From Owenia fusiformis (Eukaryota > Annelida > Polychaeta > Sabellida > Oweniidae): a stretch of DNA of 64,000 bases. Location of the stretch: contig CAIIXF020000007.1 in NCBI GenBank assembly GCA_903813345.2, positions 3,975,730 to 4,039,729 on the forward strand. The letters run 5' to 3'. Both the position numbers and the translations under genes were made by a program. Under the pieces are notes generated by a model that worked only from the letters and a program-made list of their open reading frames with translations, was not told the DNA's origin and searched no databases. Positions 11,988-23,900 of the stretch are shown here, piece after piece (the stretch's first letter is position 1; each line of letters starts with the position of its first letter).

Positions 11988-14900
11988 GTGAGTATATTAT
12001 TTTTTCTCTGGAAGATATCTTTGTTGCTCGACCAATTATAAGTGATTGTATTATTTGTAGAATTTCTAGATTATTTTTCCAACTTCTCTCGGAATGTACT
12101 AAAAACCCTTCGACCTACGACCCTTCGACCCTACGACTTACTGGGTGTCAAGAATTTTTGGAATATATTTTATTGAAAAACCCTTCGACCTCTGATTTCC
12201 CAGTCCAGTTTACTAAATGATTACGTATAGTTCCAACTTCGAGCTCCCTGTGCACGCAAATACGCATTTTACCTGGTAATTGTCACAGGGGCTTGTCTGG
12301 AGGGTTGGGCAAGCCCTCCGATGAGTCTACTGCTTATTAATAGTAAAAAGGGTGGTCGGTTTTGATGCTACAGTTGGGGACATAAATAAATGACAGGTGG
12401 ATTTGCTGAAGTGAGGATTTCCCATGTTAAAAATAAGAGAATTTACAAGAGGCCATAAATCAGTGGATGAGATTATACAAAATGTAAAATATACAAATTT
12501 TAAGGGATATGTATCTAGACAATATTGGAAATTATGGGCTTTCAGACCACCATAATTAGGAAATGGTGATCGAAAATCGACCTGTCATTTATTTTTGTCC
12601 CCAACTGTACCTGAAATTTGTAGAAAATGATTGTTTATAAGTTGTTAGATATATCAAGTAAAAATATATGGAATCCTTTCAATAATCGACATGCTGATTC
12701 AAACAACACTACAGAGTAAACTTACCTAAAATGGTAGCAATCCATCCACTAGTTGCTGAGATGTGTGAAGAACATGTAAGGAAATGATTAAATTTAATTG
12801 AAAATGCAAAACACGACAATTTTCACCCTCAAATTGTTAGCTCCAGAGTCGATTTCTTCCCAAAGACATGTCCACTGTTAAAAAATGGTAGTCCCTAGAG
12901 CTCTTTGTTTCCTTAGGTTCATTCCCGTATATTATTTTAAACGAAGGACAGCCTATAACGACTGCTATACGCAAAATAGATGCATGAAGTTATGTTTCGA
13001 AACTGAAAATGTGTTCCATGCGCAGTTGCGTTCAATCCAGCAATTTGATTAGTTCATATTATATGAACGCATGCGCAATGACCACATATTTTTCTAGATA
13101 GATGTCACTTGCGTTCATTATTTCACACCAGTCCCTTCCCATGATGCGCCTAATATTGCGGGAATATTTTCCTTTAGTGATAAAACAAATAACTCTCATC
13201 TTCGAAATATGTTTTCCGTTCCTTGGCAATAATCTTTCATTTGGTACTGGCCGAAAAGTAATTCGAATCGTTCTGAATCGTGGGAATGAAGTACTTTCTT
13301 TTTTGCGCATGCGCATAGAACACGGGATATTCGGCCATTTTTCAACTTTCAGTTTCGAAACATAATTTCATGCATCTATTTTGCGTATAGCAGTCGTTAT
13401 AGGCTGTCCTTCGTTTAAAATAATATACGGGAATGAACCTAAGGAAACAAAGAACTCTAGGAACTACCATTTTTTAACAGTGGACGTGTCTTTGGGAAGA
13501 AATCGACTCTGGAGCTAACAATTTGAGGGCGAAAATTGTCGTGTTTTGCATTTTCAATTAAATTTAATCACTTCCTTACATGTTCTTCACACATCTCAGC
13601 AACTAGTGGATGGATTGCTACCACGTTAGGTAAGTTTACTCTGTAGTGTTGTTTGAATCAGCATGTCGATTATTGAAAGGATTCCATATATTTTTACTTG
13701 ATATATCTAACAACTTATAAACAATCATTTTCTACAAATTTCAGGTAGCATCAAAACCGACCACCCTTTTTACTATTAATAAGCAGTAGACTCATCGGAG
13801 GGCTTGCCCGACGCCTCGAGACAAGCCCCTGTGGTAATTGTCAAGCAAAAATGTTTCAGTAGAAAAATTTCTAAAAAAGATCGTCTACACAGCAAAAATA
13901 CGAACGCTGAAAAAAAACGTACGCATTTCGTTCGGACTTTTCACGCGAATTACGTATAATTGCGTTCGAAATTTTTCGTCCCTAACCCCCTAGTATGTTG
14001 ATACTCATTAGCATGGCACATTGGCCAGGTGGCCATTTTGAAAAGTGGCCTCTACAGTATTTTAAAGTCTTATTTTACTTTTTTACTAAAACTTGAAAAG
14101 TAGTTGAACGATTTTGAGATCAAAAGTTCGTTGGGATTTGCTCCACCTCGCGTTGCTGTTATCTAGTTCTGAAATGTTTCATATCTATGTCTAATAAATA
14201 TAGTTGTATAGATGTGTTTGTAATAACCTTTATGCCCTTAAAATGTATATATTCAGGGGGGGGGGGCATTCGTGGGTTCAAGTCGACCACTCCATTGGCC
14301 AAATATTCTCTCAAAATCAGTACAATTTTTCACGATTCTGAGCATTTTCAAGATTTCTGGGCCACTTGAAAATTGTCAAATGTTCACCCCTTGATCCTTT
14401 TGAAAAACTTAAATTGGCAAAAGCTGGTTATACGAACCTGATATGACCTAGCTTGCAAGCTTTTTCTTGAGTTTGTGTTTATTTTCCTTGTACCCTTGCA
14501 TGCTTTGGATTTTGTAGGATGCAAAACAAAAAATCTACTTATTTAGTTGGCAATAATTCTTAACTATACAAATCCAAATTGAATCAAAGTTGATAAAATC
14601 AAAAGACGGTTCTCTTTAAACTATATAAAAAATTTGACCTCCTGAAAATATGCACGATGCGCCACTGTTACAATGTGATGGGAAAAGCACAAGATGATTT
14701 TTACTGAGGAGGTAAGAAACGTTCACATTCGAATGTGCTTGAATACATTAAACCTGCACATCGCTCCAAAACGAAATATGTTGACATATATTGTTTTTAC
14801 ATTTTCAAGCTCTAATATAAAGTTTATGTAAATAAAAAAAAAAATATCTGCGTAATGTCAAAGAACAATCATTTAGTTAAAAAAAATAAAAAGGCGATTG

Positions 14901-17900
14901 CGGGATTTTAACCCGGGCCTCCCGCGTGCTAAGCGAGCATTCTACCTCTAGACCACCGTGATTCAATGAATGGTGGAAGTAATTAAACGCTACTTATTTT
15001 GGATGCTATGATTCGGAAGTGACGTCACATTCTTCATTTAGAAACCTTTCCAAAATCATATCGCCGGCTCCGATCGAAGTCCAGCTTTTAATATCTTTAG
15101 ACTCTCTTGGGACAGATTCTTAAGTTCTATACACAAAGTAATATTTCCAGCAACTTCATATGGACTGAGAAATATCTAGAAGGTCGAAGGGTATATAAGG
15201 GTAATATATTTCAAAAATTCTTGACACGCTGTAAGTCGTAGGTCGCAGGGTCGAATGGTTTTTAGTACATTCCACTTCTCTCACAGTCAACAGTTCAACT
15301 TTTCCCTTGAAATCATAGGGCAGGGGTAATTCAACACGACCTAGTATAGGTCTTATTTCTTATCTGACATATCTTGTTGCCCAAACAAGATAACTTCTGT
15401 GTATATGGTGCCAAGTATGCAGAAAATAAATCTGCTTCATTTCGTCAGTAGAACGGCAAAAATAAGAAATTGGGAGACCATTGTGCAATAATATATGGAA
15501 AAGTATATTCATAATGTACATGAATGACATTTGTATATTTCAGATTTTTTAGTTTTTTGTGCAATAAGCCTGTGCCGTCTTGTAATTTGAAGAATTTCAG
15601 CCATCTTATTGAAAATAACATGGCAGAGAAACATCCAAATATAAGAGGCCACACACTTTATAAGCCAAACTAGAAGCAATCCAAGATATACAAATGTCAT
15701 TCATGTACATTATGAATATACTTTTCCATATATTATTGCACAATGGTCTCCCAATTTCTTATTTTTGCCGTTCTACTGACGAAATGAACCAGTGAAATGG
15801 ACTTGAATATCGAAATGGCAAACCGTGTCAGTAAATAAATCATTAGGCGTAATGATAACGATTTGACTATCGGAGTTCTAATACTGTCATTAGGGGTGGG
15901 GATCACCCACATGCTATCTATTGCAAGACTTATGCCTGGCACAACCGTCACCATGTTATTCAGTGTTTTTAAGTTTTGCAAGGATTCTGCCATAAGGTGC
16001 TATGGAAGTTAACAGGAAATGACAAAACAAAAAATGTCAAAACCATGCTGGATTTTGAAAATGTTTTGAGTTCATGTTTGGACCTCCAGTCAGTTAACTA
16101 GAGTCCATTTCACTGTCTTATTACGTCAGTAGAACCCCAAAAATAAGAAATCGGGAGTCCATTGTGCAATAATATATGGAAAAGTATATTCATATTGTAC
16201 ATGAATGACATTTGTATAGATTATTTCAGATTTTTTAGTTTTTTGTGTAATAAGCCTGTGCCCTCTTGTAATTTGAAGAATTTCAGCCATGTTAATTTTA
16301 TTGAAAATAACATGGCAGAGACGCATATAAGAGGCCACACACTTTATAAGCCAAACTAGAAGCAATCCAAGATATACAAATGTCATTCATGTACAATAGG
16401 AATATATGTTTCCATATATTATTGCATAATGATATTTCGATTTCTTATTTTTTAGGTTTTACTGACGCAATTAAACAGTGAAATGGAATTTATTTCCACA
16501 TATCATTTACATGACCGGGAATTACTCGAGTCTCTAGCCAATACTTGGCTAGAGGGGATTTCATCTGGAATACTGTGAACTCCATTTGAAAAAAGCTGGC
16601 CGCTGTGTCATAAATTTATTGAATATTTAAATAATCGCCAGATAAATAAATCATTAATCAAAACGGACCCCGCTTGGCTCCTTGATGAGATATGACATGA
16701 TTTCATCTAAAAGTAAAACAAAATTGCTCCAAGAAAAATGGCGATGTTCGAAAACTGGACGAAATGTCGTTAAAGTCTGACATTAGTAACTGGCTGTAAA
16801 TTCTAAGTTAGCGATCCAGAAGATGTGAACTAATACACTGATCACTTTATGTGTGTTTCGGAATTTTTGGTAAGGTAATAAGACCATAACTCGCAATTCA
16901 AATTGTGATGTGGAAAAATGGCGGACATATGTTAGGCGTAATGATAATGATTTCACTATCAGAGTTCTAATACTGTCATTAGGGGTGGGGATCATCCACA
17001 TGCTATCTATTGCAAGACTTATTATATTCTATTCAAATTCTATCACTGTTAAATTGTATATCTGCTTCCAGTGTTCGCGTTGACGCCGTTTTTTGCCATT
17101 TTTACGGAAATTTCAGAAGGTTGGACGTAAAAATCAAAATCAACTTACGTTCCTAGGACGCTAAAATTATAAACTGCTTCAAGATAACTTTTACTGCAGC
17201 ACAGTAGCGGTGAGACATGATTTTCATCAAGATTTTCAAACTCACTACCTTGATATGCGAGCAATGATCCAGGCATAGGCCAAGGGAAAAGTAATAGTAA
17301 GCTGTATATAGAAGAGACAGGTCCACAAGTAAGATTGAAAATTTTTCAAATTTTTTTAGTCTTGGCACTGGTTCTCCTTACCATGGTATCAAATTGTATT
17401 CCCAAATCTCTCCAAAATCTTCTTCAAAGTGTTTTTCAAACTTATATCATTGTTTTTTTCAAATCTTTATCTAAAAACTGCATATAATACTGCATATAAA
17501 ACAACAACTATGGATGCAATTGCCTGGCAAGCTGAAACTGATTGTCACTGGTGGAGGTCAGGGAGGTCAGCAGTGACCAATCAGATCACTTGTTTACTAA
17601 TGAACTTGCCAGGCAATTGCAGGTTTCAGAAATTCTCTCTTTTAGACAGCATTATTCACTCTACATCATCTGACTGAGTTTCAATCTTAGGTAAGAGCTA
17701 CAAACTATCAATTTTCTATCAACTGCCCATTGCTTTTTGAAAATAATACACTAAATATTGTTGAAATCTCCATCTTAACAAGTGGTCTAAGTCAGAGTTG
17801 TTCACCTGTCTCTTCTATATACTGCTTACTATTACTTTACCCTTGGCCTATGGATCCAGGTATATTTATATCGACAAATCTGATTGGCTATCATGACTAC

Positions 17901-20900
17901 CGAAGATTAACTGAGTTTCCAGTATGAGACATGGATTTTGATTGGTTTCAATATATTCCGGAAAATGCCGCAATCGAAATGGAAGATCAAAACATACAAT
18001 ATTGCAGAAATCCCCTGTGGTTCCCCACAAATTGAAACGATTGTTTTTCACGATTATTTTTATTATTTCCACTAGAAACCATTATATATCGATCTAATGT
18101 TATACATCAAGATAATTGTTTAATGATAGATCGAGGTTTTTCATCTAAAAGTCTTCAGAATAAGGAGAAATGTTAACTCCTTCATGACTGACAATTTTGG
18201 GGAAAATGGAAAGAAATGAAAAACTGAAATGTAAATGAATCTAGAAGCAAGAAAAGGAAGCAACACCCAATAAGTTTTATATCATTTTGAAGGGCTATAC
18301 CCATACTTTATGTTTTTTGAAAAAATGTGAATATGCAAATGAAAACGATAAAATCCCATGTTAAATCGCCATAGGGATTTTCCGAGAATTTGCAGTCTCG
18401 AAGCTCTAAAAAATTTATTTGTAGGAGTTATGTCATAGTACAAATACCACTGAAATCAGCATAAGAAGATTTATAATTCTGTGTTTTCAGATTTTTAAAT
18501 TGAAGTCTCAATAAAAAATTAAATGCTAAAATAATTCCATTTTAAAAAAAATCCAACTGCGCCATCTTGAATTATGACATCACAATGACACTATCTCATT
18601 TGCATATTCATATTTTTTTTCAAAAAACATAAAGTATGGGTATAGCCCTTCAAAATGACATATAACTTATTGGGTGTTGCTTCCTTTTCTTGCTTCTAGA
18701 TTCATTTACATTTCAGTTTTTCATTTCTTTCCATTTTCCCCAAAATTTTCAGTCATGAAGGAGTAAAAGAAGCAAAAGTTCACGACCTTGACATGACCTT
18801 CAAGATCGCAAGTTTGTTGTGAAAACAAAACTCTTAATTTGAGCATTTCCTTTATTCATTTCGGACTATTTTGGTATAACATTTCTTAAGAATTGTGTGA
18901 AAAGGACCCAGTGATAGGTATTTATCGGGAGGATGCATCAAATTACAATATATGTCATTTTTATCCCATTTTAGTGTAAGCACTCTATTATCGCCCACTT
19001 TATTTTCACTTTCACAATATTTTCTTGAACTTTGTGAAGAAATAAGAGGGACGCAAAAAAATTAGATGGGGACTCAAATTTTTCAAATGAGTTGCGTCCC
19101 TGGGACTCACTGGCTTCATATGGGCTTATTAGCCTTTTGCAGATTATTGATATAGACATAGACATATGATTTCAAATTTTATGATTACGACATGACCAGT
19201 TGTTCATGCAGGAATATATCTTTACTGGAAGGCCACGATACAGTGGCCTTAGAAGAAGGTAAACCGGGAACACAACGCATTGTCACGGTTATACTAGGCT
19301 ATCACGATAACACTACCACGGTCATGGCAGGATCCTTGCGAAACTTAAAAACGCTGAATAACATGGTGACGGTTATGCCAGGCATAAGTCTTGCAACAGA
19401 TAGGGTCTCTCAGATCATCTCATATTAGAATTCATGAACTTGAGAAAAAATTTTGAACCCAGCGCTACTTTGGAGTTGATTCCTTTTGGCCTCCAGTTAT
19501 TATGTCACCACCAATGGTGACATATTGTTATGGTCTCCATTTTTTTGCGACGGCGGTTGGAGGTTGGCGTCCGGCGGTTGGAGGTTGGCGTCCGGCGTCT
19601 GTAACAATTTCTTACAACTTCCTATAACTTAACAAATACTGTTTAGACTGACTTCAATTTTTTTCTAAATCATCTACATGTTCTCAGAAGTTCAAATCTG
19701 ACTTTAGATTTGACATTTGACCTTCAATGACCTTCTCAAGGTCAAAAAGGTCTTTTTTCAACTTGCTTCACATTGACTAAATTTTTTTTCAAAATCATCT
19801 ACATGTTCTCAGAAATTCAAATCTGACTTTAGATTTGACATTTGACCTTCAAATCTGACTTTAGATTTGACATTTGACCTTCAATGACCTTCTCAAGGTC
19901 AAAAAAGGTCTGTTTTCAACTTGCTTCAAATTGACTAAATTTTTTTTTCAAAATCATCTACTTGTTCTCAGAAATTCAAATCTGACTTAAGATTTGACAT
20001 TTGACCTTCAATGACCTTCTCAAGGTCAAAAAAGGTCAAAAAGGTCTGTTTTCAACTTGCTTCAAATTGACTAAAATTCTTTTTCAAAATCATCTACGTG
20101 TTCTCAGGAATTCAAATCTGACTTTAGAGTTGACTTAAGATTTGACATTTGACCTTCAATGACCTTCTCAAAGTCAAAAAAAGGTCAAAAAGGTCTATTT
20201 TCAACTTGCTTCAAATTGACTAAATTTTTTTTTCAAAATCATCTACATGTTCTCAGAAATTCAAATCTGACTTTAGATTTGACATTTGACCTTCAATGAC
20301 CTTCTCAATGTCAAAAAAGGTCAAAAAGGTATTTTTTCAGAACTCAACAATTCAATCTATCAGAATTATGGTCCATTTGTGTATAACAAACACGACCCTT
20401 TAACAGAAAATATGATAAGGCATTAACATGACAAAATGTCACCACCTAAAACAATTTGGTCAATTTAAAGCAAGTTGGAAAATACCTTTTGACCTTAAGA
20501 AGGTTTGATTTGAACTTCTTAGAACATGTAGATGATTTTGAAAAAAAAATTCGTCAATTTGAAGCAAGTTGAAAAAATACCTCTTTGACTTTTTTTGACA
20601 TTGAGAAGGTCATTGAAGGTCAAATGTAAAGTCAGATTTGAACTTCTGAGAACATGTAGATGATTTTGAAAAAAAAATTAGTCAATTTGAAGCAAGTTGA
20701 AAAAAGACCTTTTTGACCTTGAGAAGGTCATTGAAGGTCAAAGGTCAAATCTAAAGTCAGATTTGAACTTCTGAGAACTTGTAAAGTCAAATTTGAACTT
20801 CTGAAAAGATGTAGATGATTTTGAAAAAAAATTTGGTCAATTTGAAGCAAGTTGAAAACAGACCTTTTCTACCTTTTTTGACCTTGAGAAGGTCATTGAA

Positions 20901-23900
20901 GGTCAAATGTCAAATCTAAAGTCAGATTTGAATTTCTGAGAACATGTAGATGATTTTGAAAAAAAAAATTAGTCAATTTGAAGCAAGTTGAAAAAGACCT
21001 TTTTGACCTTTTTTTTTACCTTGAGAAGGTCAAATGTCAAATCTAAAGTCAAATCTAAAGTCATATGTGAATTTCTGAGAACATGTAGATGATTTTGAAA
21101 AAAAAATTTAGTCAATTTGAAGCAAGATGAAAAAATACCTTTTTGACCTTTTATGACATTGAGAAGGTCATTGAAGGTCAAATGTCAAATCTAAAGTCAG
21201 ATTTGAATTTCTGAGAACATGTAGATGATTTTGAAAAAAAAATTTAGTCAATTTGAAGCAAGTTGAAAAAAGACCTTTTTGACCTTTTTATGTCACCACC
21301 AAAAGTGGTGACATATTGTTATGGTCTCCGTTTTTTTTGCGACGGCGGTTGGCGTCCGGCGGTTGGTGGTTGGCGTCCGGCGGTTGGCGTCCGGCGGTTG
21401 GCGTCTGTAACAATTTCTTACAACTTCCTATAACTTAACAAATACTGTTTAGACTGACTTCAATTTTTTTCTAAATCATCTACATGTTCTCAGAAGTTCA
21501 AATCTGACTTTAGATTTGACATTTGACCTTCAATGACCTTCTCAAGGTCAAAAAGGTCTTTTTTCAACTTGCTTCACATTGACTAAATTTTTTTTCAAAA
21601 TCATCTACATGTTCTCAGAAATTCAAATCTGACTTTAGATTTGACATTTGACCTTCAAATCTGACTTTAGATTTGACATTTGACCTTCAATGACCTTCTC
21701 AAGGTCAAAAAAGGTCAAAAAGGTCTGTTTTCAACTTGCTTCAAATTGACTAAATTTTTTTTTCAAAATCATCTACTTGTTCTCAGAAATTCAAATCTGA
21801 CTTCAGATTTGACTTAAGATTTCACATTTGACCTTCTCAAGGTCAAAAAAGGTCAAAAAGGTCTGTTTTCAACTTGCTTCAAATTGACTAAAAAAATTTT
21901 CAAAATCATCTACGTGTTCTCAGAAATTAAAATCTGACTTTAGATTTGACTTAAGATTTGACATTTGACCTTCAATGACCTTCTCAAAGTCAAAAAAGGT
22001 CAAAAAGGTCTTTTTTCAACTTGCTTCAAATTGACTAAATTTTTTTTTCAAAATCATCTACATGTTCTCAGAAATTCAAATCTGACTTTAGATTTGACAT
22101 TTGACCTTCAGTGACCTTCTCAAGGTCAAAAAAGGTCTGTTTTCAACTTGCTTCAAATTGACTAAATTTTTTTTTCAAAATCATCTATGTGTTCTCAGAA
22201 ATTCAAATCTGACTTAAGATTTGACTTAAGATTTGACATTTGACCTTCAATGACCTTCTCAAGGTCAAAAAGGTCTGTTTTCAACTTGCTTCAAATTGAC
22301 TAAAAAAAATTTTCAAAATCATCTTCGTGTTCTCAGAAATTCAAATCTGACTTTAGATTTGACTTAAGATTTGACATTTGACCTTCAATGACCTTCTCAA
22401 AGTCAAAAAAGGTCAAAAAGGTCTTTTTTCAACTTGCTTCAAATTGACTAAAAAAAATTTTCAAAATCATCTACATGTTCTCAGAAATTCAAATCTGACT
22501 TTAGATTTGACATTTGACCTTCTCAAGGTCAAAAAAGGTCTGTTTTCAACTTGCTTCAAATTGACTAAAAAATTTTTTCAAAATCATCTACATGTTCTCA
22601 GAAATTCAAATCTGACTTTAGATTTGACATTTGACCTTCAATGACCTTCTCAATGTCAAAAAAGGTCAAAAAGGTATTTTTCATCTTGCTTCAAATTGAC
22701 TAAATTTTTTTTCAAAATCATCTACATTCTACATGTTCTCAGAAATTCAAATATGACTTTAGATTTGACTTTAGATTTCACATTTGACCTTCTCAAGGTC
22801 AAAAAAGGTCAAAAAGGTCTTTTTTCAACTTGCTTCAAATTGACTAATTTTTTTTTTCAAAATCATCTACATGTTCTCAGAAATTCAAATCTGACTTTAG
22901 ATTTGACATTTGACCTTTAATGACCTTCTCAAGGTCAAAAAAGGTCAAAAAGGTCTGTTTTCAACTTGCTTCAAATTGACCAAATTTTTTTTTCAAAATC
23001 ATCTACATCTTTTCAGAAGTTCAAATTTGACTTTACAAGTTCTCAGAAATTCAAATCTGACTTATATTAAGTTTGAACTCATAATATTGTGAGCAACTAG
23101 GTGGTGACATTTTGTCATGTTAATGCCTTGTTTTACTTTGAGAAGGTCATTGAAGGTCAAATGTCAAATCTTAAGTCAAATCTAAAGTCAGATTTGAATT
23201 TCTGAGAACACGTAGATGATTTTGAAAAAATATTTTAGTCAATTTGAAGCAAGTTGAAAACAGACCTTTTTGACCTTTTTTGACCTTGAGAAGGTCATTG
23301 AAGGTCAAATGTCAAATCTTAAGTCAGATTTGAATTTCTGAGAACACGTAGATGATTTTGAAAAAAAAATTTAGTCAATTTGAAGCAAGTTGAAAACAGA
23401 CCTTTTTGACCTTTTTTGACCTTGAGAAGGTCATTGAAGGTCAAATGTCAAATCTAAAGTCAGATTTGAAGGTCAAATGTCAAATCTAAAGTCAAATCTA
23501 AAGTCAGATTTGAATTTCTGAGAACATGTAGATGATTTTGAAAAAAAATTTAGTCAATGTGAAGCAAGTTGAAAAAAGACCTTTTTGACCTTGAGAAGGT
23601 CATTGAAGGTCAAATGTCAAATCTAAAGTCAGATTTGAACTTCTGAGAACATGTAGATGATTTAGGAAAGAATTGAAGTCAGTCTAAACAGTATTTGTTA
23701 AGTTATACGAAGTTGTAAGAAATTGTTACAGACGCCGGACGCCAACCTCCAACCGCCGGACGCCAACCTCCAACCGCCTTTGCAAAAAAACGGAGACCAT
23801 AACAATATGTCACCATTGGTTTAGGTGGTGACATTTTGTCATGTTAATGCCTTGTTATATGAAATATGTTTGTCCCAATATGATCTTATATGATTAATTG

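Larger units (their letters stand above)
12078..15290. mobile_element. large inverted-repeat pair bracketing 3.2 kb of intron 1
   Basis: The left arm 12078-12195 ('gaatgtactaaaaaccc', 'cgacttactgggtgtcaag', 'cccttcgacct') is the inverse of the right arm 15184-15290 ('aggtcgaaggg', 'cttgacacgctgtaagtcg', 'ggtttttagtacattcc'). The 12284-13833 element and the tRNA-like sequence lie inside. It may be one composite element or two unrelated copies in opposite orientation. Confidence 0.6.

Noticed and set aside
13059-13365. Overlapping frames of 85 and 87 codons on both strands
   Set aside because: They lie in the centre of the foldback element, have no domains, and mirror each other because of inverted-repeat DNA.
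20969-23092. Open frames of 60-88 codons with repeating TCFKLTK...LDLTFDL
   Set aside because: They are the tandem DNA repeat translated; the frame is lost at unit boundaries and similar frames occur on both strands.
19505-23866. CRISPR-like array
   Set aside because: Repeats are long (126-162 bp), adjacent without unique spacers, reversed in orientation, and in an animal genome.
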